A stretch of DNA of 64,000 bases from Acinetobacter sp. ANC 4805 (GTDB lineage Bacteria; Pseudomonadota; Gammaproteobacteria; Pseudomonadales; Moraxellaceae), in NCBI RefSeq assembly GCF_022549495.1, contig NZ_JAKZGD010000006.1:186001-250000 (forward strand), in the 5' to 3' direction. The position numbers were made by a program, and so were the translations under genes. This document shows, one piece after another, positions 28,524 to 37,299 of the stretch. Under the pieces are notes generated by a model, which saw only the letters and a list, made by a program, of their open reading frames with translations, had not been told where the DNA came from and did no database searches. Numbering within the stretch: the first letter of the stretch is position 1; every line of letters starts with the position of its first letter.

Positions 28524-29536
28524 AGAAAATTCTAATTACTGGTGCTTTATTTACGGCAGCTTTTGGTTTGAATACGGCGGCCAATGCATTTTGTACACTC
28601 AGCTCAGGCTTCAGTACAGTTGATATTTCTATGGCTGTAGGTCGCGTCGTTGTACGCCCAAGTGATCCTGTTGGGACTATTTTGCGTAAAGCAACGTTTC
28701 CAATCAATCCCAATGGCTCAACACTAAGATGTAATTCAAGTGCTGATCGTATTTACGCAGATTTATCGCAAAGTTACCCTATCAGCCCTTTAGGTAATAG
28801 TATTTATTCAACTAATATTCAGGGAATTGGTATTCGACTATATCGTGAAGCTGAAAATGCAACCAACTTCTCTGGATATTATCCATATTCACGCAGTCTA
28901 TCACCTGGGACACTTTATAATTTAGCACAAGGCTACTTTGTCGTTGAAATCGTTAAAATTGCATCGCAAACAGGATCTGGTGCTCTTGTTCCAGGTAGAT
29001 ATAGTACCTATTACGTAACAGGACAAAATAGTCGCCCATTTTTAACCAGTACCGTATATGGTAATGCGATTACAATTGCATCATCTTCATGTGAATTACT
29101 CAGTGATATCAATAAAACGGTTCAACTTCCAACCGTAATGAAGTCTGGTTTCCGAGGCGTTGGCTCTATTCAAGGCGAACAAGCATTTGATCTGAATATT
29201 TTGTGTAATGGTGGTATCAATCCAACGGGTTACGAAGAAAAAACTCAGGTGAGTTTGAGCTTTGATTACACTCAAGATGGTAGTAATAATCAGGTATTGA
29301 CGAATACTGCACCGACCGCAACAAAAGCAAATGGGGTTGGCGTACAACTCATCTCAAATTATCAAAATATCAATAAAGTCATCGCTAGAGGTGACAAAAT
29401 TGCTTTAGGTGCGGTGAAATCGAATGAAGTCATTCAGTATAACCTTCCTCTAAAGGCTCGTTACTATCAAACTGCCGCTAACGTTACAGCAGGAACAGTG
29501 CGTGCAATGGCAACAGTCACCATTCAATACGATTAA
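28520..29536 (+). CDS. Fimbrial tip adhesin
   Basis: A 338-residue two-domain protein. Signal peptide to ANA, N-terminal receptor-binding domain (about 25-185) with two Cys (FCTLS, LRCNSS), then a pilin domain (about 190-338) beginning SSCELLSDINKTVQLPTV and ending RAMATVTIQYD, the donor-strand motif. It overlaps the usher by ATGA. The receptor is unknown. Confidence 0.88.
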   Translation: MKKILITGALFTAAFGLNTAANAFCTLSSGFSTVDISMAVGRVVVRPSDPVGTILRKATFPINPNGSTLRCNSSADRIYADLSQSYPISPLGNSIYSTNIQGIGIRLYREAENATNFSGYYPYSRSLSPGTLYNLAQGYFVVEIVKIASQTGSGALVPGRYSTYYVTGQNSRPFLTSTVYGNAITIASSSCELLSDINKTVQLPTVMKSGFRGVGSIQGEQAFDLNILCNGGINPTGYEEKTQVSLSFDYTQDGSNNQVLTNTAPTATKANGVGVQLISNYQNINKVIARGDKIALGAVKSNEVIQYNLPLKARYYQTAANVTAGTVRAMATVTIQYD

Positions 29537-29560
29537 CAATCGTTAAGTTCAAATTTACTT

Positions 29561-29597
29561 AAACCTCAAATCTAATCATAGAATTGAGGTTTTTCTT
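29561..29597 (+). terminator. Terminator after the fimbrial operon
   Basis: Stem AAACCTCAA / TTGAGGTTT (29561-29569, 29584-29592) with a loop of 14 bases and a T-rich tail. Confidence 0.75.
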
Positions 29598-29800
29598 TAT
29601 TTGAAATGAATCACACTATATAAAATTTAATTGATGTAAATTTCAAAACCAATAATTTCATTACAATTATCAATATTAAAGCAAAACAATAATTACATCA
29701 CACTTTAAATGTAAATTTATTCAATATTTAATTTCAATATTGCCTTAATAATAACTTCCATGTTAATTAATAATAAATACATTATAGAAAGGGAATAAAC

Positions 29801-30094
29801 ATGTATAAAAATATTTATAAACTTGTACTCATTTCAACATTAATGGCATTTTCTTCGATTAGTTACTCAGCAAACACCATTCAAATGAATGGAAGTATTG
29901 TTGAAGATACCTGTTCTGTAAATCAAAATAGCCGTGATTGTGAAATACTGAATCATTTACGTCAAAAAATTGAGACTCAATCAATCTCACGCAGTGACTT
30001 AAGAACGAAATCACAGAAAAACAACACCACTGAAATAACGATCGAACAATTATCTGATCAGAAAAGTGCTGTTATTTTAGCTACCTATTACTAG
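29801..30094 (+). CDS. Miniature pilin-like secreted protein, 97 residues
   Basis: Signal peptide cleaved near SYSA-NTIQ. The mature chain opens with NTIQMNGSIVEDTCSV, which copies the pilin N-terminal pattern G.I.E.TC.V, includes a second Cys 11 residues later (SRDCEI), then a charged helix-like stretch and ends KSAVILATYY. It is about half a pilin in length and lacks the usual central strands. AAAGGGA lies before the ATG, so it looks expressed rather than decayed. It lies 264 bp past the adhesin with its own upstream region. A regulatory or capping role is speculation. Confidence 0.65.
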   Translation: MYKNIYKLVLISTLMAFSSISYSANTIQMNGSIVEDTCSVNQNSRDCEILNHLRQKIETQSISRSDLRTKSQKNNTTEITIEQLSDQKSAVILATYY

Positions 30095-30538
30095 CAAAAG
30101 GTCTCAAAATAAAAAAATAACTGTGAAATAAATAACATTTTATTATTTTAAAGTTTAGGTGTTATTAAGTTAAAATTGAATGAAAATTATCTTAATAACA
30201 CATCGGATCAAAAGTAATAAGTTTAATTATTCTTAATAATTTCAACTCATTTTTATTTCTGCATTTATTTATCTCTAAATAAATGCGATATTTCATCCAT
30301 AAAAATTAGAATAACAATTATCATTATCAACTGTTTGTTTAATACAACTTATCAAGCTAAAAAATAATAATCTGATCACCCAATCAGCGGAAAAATTAAA
30401 ATAAAACCAATACAAACAGCAGTTTAAAAATATACAGAACTGTTTTTATATAATAGATATTGACCACCCAAATCCTTTTCTGTAACGTCATATCGGCAAT
30501 ACACATTATAAATAATTTAGAATAATAAGGGATAAAAC
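30095..30538 (+). other. Upstream region of the catalase-LodA gene
   Basis: About 440 AT-rich bases with no gene. It holds the Fur-like box at 30311-30328 and a TATAAT at 30449-30454 that could be a -10 element, though no good -35 is visible at the right distance. Confidence 0.5.
30311..30328 (+). promoter_or_regulatory. Fur-like box upstream of the catalase-LodA gene
   Basis: ATAACAATTATCATTATC matches 15 of 18 bases of the Fur consensus. It lies about 210 bp upstream of the start codon, so its relation to the actual promoter is unproven. Confidence 0.55.
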
Positions 30539-33500
30539 ATGGATCATTTAAGTTCAACAACGTCTGAAAAAACAGCTTGTGTAGACTGTTCTACTGACCC
30601 GATAGAATCATTAAAAGCGATGTTTGTAGATATGGTACAGGCTGGGCGTATTGCGAAAGGTCAATGCCCTGCTATGCGTCCTGTATTCCTGAAACCTCAT
30701 GGTGTTGCTGCGGCTGAATTTATCATCCGTAATGATCTGCCTGAGAATCTACGTGTCGGGATATTTGCAAATTTAGGCAAAAGCTATCCCACTTGGATTC
30801 GTTTTTCATCAGATACCACACCGACACGAACAGATTATAAATCTACACTCGGTATTGGAATTAAATTATTTGATGTTGAGGGCGAGAAACTACTGGGTAA
30901 TCCTGATTCAGATACCTTCGATTTTATCCTACAGAACTTTGATGCATTCTTTGTCGACACAGCAAAAGACATGTGTGAATTCACCAAAGCTGGTGTTGTT
31001 GATGGCGATTATGACCCATATCTAAAAGCCCATCCAAAGACTTCTGAACTGCTTGATGCGATGGCAAAACCTGTCGCAAGTGTATTAGTTTCTCCTTATT
31101 GGAGTGGTTTACCTTTCCACTTTGGTGATCACCAATATGTCAAATATAAACTCGAACCAACGTTCTATCTTGACCCGCCTACTCACTCCCCCAATGATCC
31201 GTCCTACCTTGCAACTGATCTCAGCTCAAGATTAAAAAATGCTGAAGCACGTTTTCGATTTATGATTCAGCTGAGAACTGATCCTGAGCGAATGCCTTTA
31301 GATGAAGCAACTGTGGTTTGGCCAGAAGATCTCAGTCCACCTATTCACGTTGCCGATATTGTCATCCCTATTCAAGATATTGTTGCCCGTGGTCAAGCAG
31401 AATATGGCGAAAACTTATCAATGAATATCTGGCGTGTAACAGCAGCACATGCACCTGTTGGTTCTATCGCTGATGCACGTCGTGTTGTTTATGCTGCTTC
31501 CGCAGAATTACGTCGCAACGTAAATGGCGTGCCATTAGGAGAACCCGATACCCCTCGTCCATTAATCTCGACGGCGAATGCTGTCGATACACAAATTGTT
31601 CGTGCTGCAATTCATCCCGCAATCGGAATCGCTCGTGTGGGTGATAGTCTTGATGAATTCTTTATAGGTCCAGAAGTTGTCGATGCTCCAGCAGATCCGA
31701 CTCAACAACCGAATTTTTATCGTGACGCAACGGGTGCGATTAAAAGACAAGCCGCTCGCTTCCGTCTATATGGTTACAATGCCGCGGGTGAAGTTGTTCG
31801 AGAACTAAACCCCGATAATGCCGACATTGTTTGGACAGTACATGTTGCTAACCGCAAAGCCGAATGGTATCAGTTCCAATATGCACTCGATATTCCTGAA
31901 GCCGTGAATGCACCTGACAATGCTTTTACCTTACGTAATCCTAGAGTTAAAAATCGTAAAACATTGGCAATTGACCCAGGTCCACGGAGTATTTTTGGTC
32001 GTAGTGTCGCTGGCGGTGCTGAACATCGTTTTGATACAGGTACATTTCAAGCCGCTGCTGCTCAAGCAGTCACTGTACCGCTAGGAGAAATTCAAACCGA
32101 TGAAAATGGTCGCTTATTATTTCTCGGAGGACATGGTAAAGCAGCCTCACCAACAGGCGCGCCTGTGTATGATCCAGAGAACCCACCCAGTTTTAACAAT
32201 GCAAATGATTGGTATGATGACACTTCCGATGGCCCAGTAACCGCAAGCGTTGCTATTGACGGTATTGCGATTCCTGTGGAGTCGGCTTGGGTCGTTGTTG
32301 CTCCACCCAATTATGCACCTGACGTTGTAAGTTGGAGGACAATGTATGACTTGATGTGCAATGTGTATGTGAATGCTGGTTGGATGAGCATGCCTGAATC
32401 TCCTTCTTTCACTCAAGATATTTTACCTCTGCTTCAACGTCTTGGTGGTTTGCAATGGGTGAACAAAGGTTTCTCAGCTTATTTTGGCAAAGGCTGCCCA
32501 ATGGATTTCACCAATCCATCTCTGCTTGCGAAATTATCGTATAAACCTGAGCAACCAACTGATTTAGACCCTTATGGCGAATTACGTCGCGCGATTTTCC
32601 ATAGCTTCCGACCATCAAAACCTGCTGTTGCTGAACCAGTCACATGGCCTCATATTTGGCCTTGGATCTATGGTGATGCGTTTGGTAGCTTCTCTGAAAA
32701 TGGCACGGGTAACATGCTCACCATGACAGGTTTACAAGAAGCTTTATTACAACACTGGGTCAATGGTCAATTTATCAATGATTGGTCAACTGAAATCACT
32801 ACACCACCTGCATCAATTGATCAAGTCCCATTAGAACAACAACCGAGTATGCTTGATCAAGCTGCTCTACATTATTGTTTAGCTGATACTTTCCACCCTG
32901 GTTGTGAAATGACTTGGCCAATGCGTCATGCCAGTATGTATAGCTCGCCTTTCCGTATTCGCTTACGCCCAAGCTCCGAACCTGAGCCAAATTACGGCTC
33001 AACAATGACACCAATTAAAGTACAACAAGTGGATGGTCCATTGTATGCACAAAGTGCAGGAAGTATTACCCGATGGATGGCAATTCCATGGCAAGGTGAT
33101 ACCGCGTTCTGTCGTTCGGGCTATGATCCTGACTTTGACCCATACTTACCAACATTTTGGGCAGCACGTGTTCCTAACCATGTACTGACAGAGCAAGACT
33201 ATCAAAAGGTCATTAATCTTGATTTACCGAGAGAAGAACGTATCGCAGCATTTAATCAACGTTTGAACTGGCTTCGTGCCATTAAAGACGCAAATACCGC
33301 AGAAGTCATGATGCGGATGATTGCTCATTTTAATGAACTCGGCATTGTAGAAGTACGCCCTGGTATCAAAGATGACCCAGATATTCCTGAATACATCTAT
33401 GTTGAAACGTTGATTGCAGGACAACTCAAAACCGCAGCGGAAAATGCAACGAACTTATTACAAAATATAGCTCGCCCACTCACAGAACTTGAGAAAGCTG

Positions 33501-33559
33501 GATGGGCAGATCAAGAACAGTTGTTGGCTTTCCGTTCTGTTCGTGTACAGAAACGCTAA
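30539..33559 (+). CDS. Catalase-like heme domain fused to a LodA-like CTQ oxidase
   Basis: A 1006-residue two-part protein without a signal peptide. Residues about 25-330 resemble small catalase-fold heme proteins: distal His54 (KPHG), the TWIRFSS strand, Asn133 (QNFDAFF, aligned with NTPVFF of catalases) and a proximal RxxxY (R314-Y318). Residues about 345-1006 are LodA/GoxA-like: HPAIGIARVGDS at the start, and Cys789 (FHPGCEMTWP) plus Trp851 (AIPWQGDTAFC), 62 apart, against Cys516 and Trp581 in Marinomonas LodA, the residues that become cysteine tryptophylquinone. LodA-type enzymes oxidise amino acids to give NH3 and H2O2. AGGG precedes the ATG; the LodB-like gene starts one base after the stop. 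Substrate unknown. Confidence 0.88.
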   Translation: MDHLSSTTSEKTACVDCSTDPIESLKAMFVDMVQAGRIAKGQCPAMRPVFLKPHGVAAAEFIIRNDLPENLRVGIFANLGKSYPTWIRFSSDTTPTRTDYKSTLGIGIKLFDVEGEKLLGNPDSDTFDFILQNFDAFFVDTAKDMCEFTKAGVVDGDYDPYLKAHPKTSELLDAMAKPVASVLVSPYWSGLPFHFGDHQYVKYKLEPTFYLDPPTHSPNDPSYLATDLSSRLKNAEARFRFMIQLRTDPERMPLDEATVVWPEDLSPPIHVADIVIPIQDIVARGQAEYGENLSMNIWRVTAAHAPVGSIADARRVVYAASAELRRNVNGVPLGEPDTPRPLISTANAVDTQIVRAAIHPAIGIARVGDSLDEFFIGPEVVDAPADPTQQPNFYRDATGAIKRQAARFRLYGYNAAGEVVRELNPDNADIVWTVHVANRKAEWYQFQYALDIPEAVNAPDNAFTLRNPRVKNRKTLAIDPGPRSIFGRSVAGGAEHRFDTGTFQAAAAQAVTVPLGEIQTDENGRLLFLGGHGKAASPTGAPVYDPENPPSFNNANDWYDDTSDGPVTASVAIDGIAIPVESAWVVVAPPNYAPDVVSWRTMYDLMCNVYVNAGWMSMPESPSFTQDILPLLQRLGGLQWVNKGFSAYFGKGCPMDFTNPSLLAKLSYKPEQPTDLDPYGELRRAIFHSFRPSKPAVAEPVTWPHIWPWIYGDAFGSFSENGTGNMLTMTGLQEALLQHWVNGQFINDWSTEITTPPASIDQVPLEQQPSMLDQAALHYCLADTFHPGCEMTWPMRHASMYSSPFRIRLRPSSEPEPNYGSTMTPIKVQQVDGPLYAQSAGSITRWMAIPWQGDTAFCRSGYDPDFDPYLPTFWAARVPNHVLTEQDYQKVINLDLPREERIAAFNQRLNWLRAIKDANTAEVMMRMIAHFNELGIVEVRPGIKDDPDIPEYIYVETLIAGQLKTAAENATNLLQNIARPLTELEKAGWADQEQLLAFRSVRVQKR

Positions 33560-33560
33560 A

Positions 33561-34673
33561 ATGGGAACGCTCAATATTGATGTGTGCATAGCAGGTAGTG
33601 GCCCTGCTGGCACCATTGCAGCAAGGCAACTTGCACAAGCGGGTCTATCAGTGATGCTGATTGATAGACCTGCACATAAAACACATAAATTTGGTGAGAC
33701 ATTGCCTAGTGCGGCAATTCGTCTACTCAATAAACTAAGGCTTTCTTCTCTGACAGAACAATTACAAACTGCGAGTCATAGCAATGTAACCCACTCAGAG
33801 CGTGTCGGTGGCAATATGACTTTTTGGGGAAGTAATATTCTATCGGCAACAGATTCTATACATGATCCTTATGGCTTCGGATTAAGGATTGATCGAAAAC
33901 ATTTTGATGAATTATTAAGAAAAGAAGCCTTATCACAAGGGACTATACTATATCCCTCAGATGTCATCGCTTTAGAAAAAAATAACGAATCTTGGCTGAT
34001 TGAACTTGAAGATGGGAAAATGATCCAAGCAAAATGGGTCGTGGATGCAACGGGTCGTAGTGCAAAATTAATTCGTCTACTTGGCATTCAGCGTCATCGA
34101 GGTGTTCCATTGGTTGCATTGTATCGAACCTGCACACCTGAGAAAAATCTAAAACTCAATCGAACAATTATCTCTGCAAGCCAACATGGTTGGATCTATG
34201 CAGGTAAAATTAATGATCATCAATGGGTTGTTGGTTATCACACCACCCCTAAAACGGCCACTCAGTTTCATCATGATGCGAAACAATGGCAACAAATCAT
34301 TCGTAATAATGTAGGGTTATACAACTTATTGGGCAATTTTGAATTTGGTAAAGATGTTTTCTCACATGATGTTCGTAGTAGTTGGTTAGAACAACCTATC
34401 GGTCAAGGTTGGGTTGCTTGTGGAGATGCATTACTTGCATTTGACCCTATTGCTGGACAAGGCTTATTTAATGCAATTTACACAGGGATGAAAGCAGCCG
34501 AGACCATATTGTCATCAACGGAATATACACATCATCGCGCTGACTATTTAACAGAGATTAATCAGATTATAAAGACATATGAAAATCGTCGCTATTTGCT
34601 CTATAAACAGGAGCAAAGATGGTCAGAGAATCCTTTTTGGCAAGCACATCAAACGATTACAAAAACAACTTAA
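33561..34673 (+). CDS. LodB-like FAD-dependent oxidoreductase (CTQ maturation)
   Basis: A 370-residue flavoprotein of the p-hydroxybenzoate-hydroxylase/geranylgeranyl-reductase type. FAD motifs: GSGPAGTIAAR at the N-terminus, the FGETLPS loop and the C-terminal GDALLAFDPIAGQG. In Marinomonas, LodB is needed to form the quinone cofactor in LodA. The frame is open back to 33489 inside the upstream gene, but ATG 33561, one base after its TAA, gives the conserved start and indicates tight translational coupling. Confidence 0.85.
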   Translation: MGTLNIDVCIAGSGPAGTIAARQLAQAGLSVMLIDRPAHKTHKFGETLPSAAIRLLNKLRLSSLTEQLQTASHSNVTHSERVGGNMTFWGSNILSATDSIHDPYGFGLRIDRKHFDELLRKEALSQGTILYPSDVIALEKNNESWLIELEDGKMIQAKWVVDATGRSAKLIRLLGIQRHRGVPLVALYRTCTPEKNLKLNRTIISASQHGWIYAGKINDHQWVVGYHTTPKTATQFHHDAKQWQQIIRNNVGLYNLLGNFEFGKDVFSHDVRSSWLEQPIGQGWVACGDALLAFDPIAGQGLFNAIYTGMKAAETILSSTEYTHHRADYLTEINQIIKTYENRRYLLYKQEQRWSENPFWQAHQTITKTT

Positions 34674-34807
34674 TCAATAGAATTTGCTATCAATAGGTCA
34701 GTTTTAGCGACCTAAGATCTAAGGTAGGCTTTTATTAACTATTCATCACATATAAATCACTTTTATATCAATTTCACACAAAACAAGCTTGGATGATTGC
34801 ATTATTT

Positions 34808-35245
34808 TCAAGATTTTTTGTTAAGTAGTTGGTCAATCAATTCATTAATTTTTGTCTCCGTACTTCGCCATTTATTCAATGCTAAACCGCCATTGCCCTT
34901 TAATCGAAAAGAAGCTTCTGAAACTTGACGTCCATTTTGTAGTAAATTGAATTGGGCTGAAACCATATAAGGAGCAAAGTCCCATGAACGCAGAGCTGTA
35001 TAATGTAGCGTCGTTTGACATAAACTTAAATTATCATTTTCTTGATATGTTTTAGCTTCAATCCCATAACGAGAAAAACTACGCTCAACAATTCCATTAA
35101 AATCTTTGATGATTACTTTCGGATTATTCACGATACATACTTGCCGAATAGACTCGGGATGAAATTCAGAAGTATTATTAATCTGAATTGATGTACAACC
35201 TGTAATCGCAATAATAGCAAATCCCTGTAATACGATATTTTTCAT
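34808..35245 (-). CDS. Sbal_3080-family lipoprotein
   Basis: A 145-residue lipoprotein with lipobox ITGC in MKNIVLQGFAIIAITGCTS. The mature part follows the Sbal_3080 pattern: VCIVNNPKVIIKDF, TLHYTALRSWDF.PY and a C-terminal LKGNGGLALNKWRSTETKI. Function unknown. The frame extends to 35296, but only the ATG at 35245 gives a lipoprotein signal. It is convergent with the LodB-like gene and divergent from the catalase-like lipoprotein. Confidence 0.78.
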   Translation of the reverse strand: MKNIVLQGFAIIAITGCTSIQINNTSEFHPESIRQVCIVNNPKVIIKDFNGIVERSFSRYGIEAKTYQENDNLSLCQTTLHYTALRSWDFAPYMVSAQFNLLQNGRQVSEASFRLKGNGGLALNKWRSTETKINELIDQLLNKKS

Positions 35246-35403
35246 TTTTATTTTAACCAATAAAGCAGCTGATCTCTGTAGATAAGAATATTTCACTTTG
35301 TGAAGAAAAGCGACTTAAAAAACAAACATCTAAGTACAACTTGTATTATCACCCTGATTTTGATGTACTAATAGCTGAAGAATAGTCGAACGATGAACAT
35401 GAG

Positions 35404-35431
35404 CAGATCGATAAAGTGCATCATTGATCTG
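35404..35431. promoter_or_regulatory. Candidate operator upstream of the catalase-like lipoprotein
   Basis: Inverted repeat CAGATCGAT / ATTGATCTG (one mismatch), arm centres 19 bp apart, about two helical turns, ending 30 bp before the start codon. The binding protein is unknown. Confidence 0.4.
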
Positions 35432-35461
35432 AGCGTTGTCTTTGCAGCAAGGAGTTAACAC

Positions 35462-36613
35462 ATGTCATATCTTACGCAATCGCTACGCTATAGTCTGTTG
35501 TTCGTACTTTCCCCAATTTTTATCAGTATAAATGGCTGCTCTAATAATCTTCAACAAACTAAAATAGTGACTCAGGCACATCAACTGCCCTATCCCAAAA
35601 TTGATCATGAATTAGGTGAAAAACTACAACCCAATGAAGAAATTCTAGCGAAACAGATAGCTGATCATATTGGACAAACGATTCGTACACAATATGCATC
35701 AGGCAATGTTCTACGAGATGCCCACCCTAAAGCGCACGGCTGCGTTCGTGCCGAATTTCATGTATCAAAATCATTACCTAAAAACTTAGCCAAAGGGATT
35801 TTTGTTCCTGATAAAACCTATTCCGCATGGATTCGTTTCTCTAATGCTTCAGGAGATGCAACCCAAGCTGATGACAAAAAAGATGCGCGTGGTATGGCGA
35901 TCAAAATTTTAGGTATATCGGGTAAAAAGATTTTGGAAAATGATGATCAAGCAATGACCCAAGATTTTATTATGATCAACCACCCTGTATTTTTTGTGGA
36001 TGAACCTCATCGCTATTTAGCTTTTATCGAAGATATGAATAGTAAAAGTACACTTAAAAAATTGCATGTTCCTTTTGCATTAGGTTTTCAAGGAACAATA
36101 AATGCATTGAGAGCAAGTAACTCAAAAATTTCTAATCCACTACACGCACGATATTGGTCAATGGTTCCTTATCAATTAGGACTAGGTGTCGATCGTCAAG
36201 CTGTAAAATATTCTGCAAAACCTTGCTCCCCGCATTTAGATCAAATACCGAATAAACCAAGTCCAAATTTCTTAAGAGAAGCCCTACAAAACACGCTACA
36301 TAAAAATGATGCATGTATGGAATTTCTGATACAACCGAGAACATCAAATAAAATGCTCATTGAAGACTCTATGACCGAATGGGAAGAAACCCAAGCTCCA
36401 TTTTATCAAGTTGCAACTATTCATATACCTCAGCAGATTTTTGACACACCTGAGCAAAATCAAGTTTGTGAAAATCTTTCATTTACCCCTTGGCATTCTC
36501 TTCCTGAACATAGACCTCTCGGTGCGATAAACAGGTTGCGTAAGGTGATTTACGAAAACATTAGTCTGATCAGACATGAAATGAATTCTGCTCCAAGGAA
36601 AGAACCTCAATAG
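35462..36613 (+). CDS. Catalase-like lipoprotein
   Basis: A 383-residue protein with a signal peptide and lipobox SINGC (Cys26), so lipid-anchored in the periplasm. It shows the small catalase-fold heme residues: His92 (KAHGC), the AWIRFSNASGD strand, DARGMAIKI, Asn173 (INHPVFFVD) and the proximal RxxxY (R360-Y364) after HRPLGAINR. Such proteins may be catalases, peroxidases or hydroperoxide lyases; which one is not readable. The same set of residues occurs in the N-terminal domain of the fusion protein 5 kb upstream. AAGGAG precedes the ATG. Its stop codon lies at the start of a degenerate repeat shared with the 48-kb scar. Confidence 0.85.
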   Translation: MSYLTQSLRYSLLFVLSPIFISINGCSNNLQQTKIVTQAHQLPYPKIDHELGEKLQPNEEILAKQIADHIGQTIRTQYASGNVLRDAHPKAHGCVRAEFHVSKSLPKNLAKGIFVPDKTYSAWIRFSNASGDATQADDKKDARGMAIKILGISGKKILENDDQAMTQDFIMINHPVFFVDEPHRYLAFIEDMNSKSTLKKLHVPFALGFQGTINALRASNSKISNPLHARYWSMVPYQLGLGVDRQAVKYSAKPCSPHLDQIPNKPSPNFLREALQNTLHKNDACMEFLIQPRTSNKMLIEDSMTEWEETQAPFYQVATIHIPQQIFDTPEQNQVCENLSFTPWHSLPEHRPLGAINRLRKVIYENISLIRHEMNSAPRKEPQ

Positions 36614-36644
36614 TGGAAGTCTCTTACTATTTCAGCACACATCA
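36611..36644 (+). repeat. Degenerate repeat, copy A (partner at 48059)
   Basis: 34 bases sharing AGTCTC and a 16-base identical core ATTTCAGCACACATCA with 48059-48091. In the TGG frame both copies read W.S..ISAHI. This may be the remnant of one mobile-element gene or end; I cannot name it. Confidence 0.5.
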
Positions 36645-36770
36645 CCCTTATCTAGTAAGACTTTTGATCCTAGACAGTATTTTGGACTGCGTATTCTTCT
36701 CTAAATGGACACCCAGTGGCGTAAACAACTGGACACTTATTCTTCCTTTACTTGGACAACGAAAAATAAA

Positions 36771-36802
36771 AAACCAATTACTCACGGATGAATAATTGGT
36801 TT
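36771..36802 (-). terminator. Intrinsic terminator, leftward
   Basis: Perfect 10-bp stem AAACCAATTA / TAATTGGTTT with a 12-base loop. On the minus strand it is followed by a T-rich run (TTTATTTTTC). It would end the toxin-immunity transcript coming from 37.5 kb. Confidence 0.7.
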
Positions 36803-36838
36803 AAGTTTCTACTAACTAAAGATGCAAACTGTTTAGCA

Positions 36839-36873
36839 TTCCACCTGAGAAGTGTGCTTCTCAAGGGGTGGAA
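36839..36873. repeat. Long imperfect hairpin
   Basis: Outer arms TTCCACC / GGTGGAA and inner arms TGAGAAG / CTTCTCA with a TGTG loop and a 3-base bulge. The shape resembles subterminal hairpins of IS200/IS605 elements, but no transposase or TnpB remains, so it may simply be a strong RNA hairpin at the end of the gene at 36904. Confidence 0.5.
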
Positions 36874-36903
36874 CGAGGCAATTGATCTGATTGAGCAAAA
36901 ACA

Positions 36904-37299
36904 CTAATCTTTATACATATAAATATCCAGCATTATTAAACACTTTCTTTTCTCATCTTTATCAAACTCTACAGCAATAGGATTAGTATATTTACTAGAA
37001 TATCCTTTTAAAAATCCATTTGGCATGCCTTCTACTCTTAAATAGCGATTATTATCTTTAACAATCTCAAACTTCCTTTGCCTCTTAATCTCATCAAGAC
37101 CATACTCTTTTGAAGTTAAGTATTTAACTATATTAATTATATCGCTAGATGACTTGTATTTAAAACAATTACCATTAACAATATTAATTTTTTCAGCTCT
37201 ATTGTTTTCAACAAAAATACTTTGCCATAAATAATTATAGCAAAGTATTAAAATTAAAAAGGACACTATAGTAGAAAATATTTTTTTACTTAAAACCAT
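36904..37299 (-). CDS. Small membrane-anchored protein, probable immunity protein
   Basis: 131 residues with one N-terminal membrane segment (about 8-28) and a soluble alpha/beta domain. It is very AT-rich. It starts inside the last 10 bases of the DUF4329-type toxin fragment, the arrangement expected of a toxin's immunity gene. The family is not recognised; the immunity role is inferred from position only. Confidence 0.55.
   Translation of the reverse strand: MVLSKKIFSTIVSFLILILCYNYLWQSIFVENNRAEKINIVNGNCFKYKSSSDIINIVKYLTSKEYGLDEIKRQRKFEIVKDNNRYLRVEGMPNGFLKGYSSKYTNPIAVEFDKDEKRKCLIMLDIYMYKD

Noticed and set aside
35462..36613. Typical large-subunit catalase
   Set aside because: The length (383 with an export signal) and residue pattern fit the small catalase-like family, so catalase activity should not be assumed.
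36613..36795. 60-residue frame after the catalase-like gene
   Set aside because: It has no ribosome-binding site, overlaps the degenerate repeat and looks like intergenic scar sequence.
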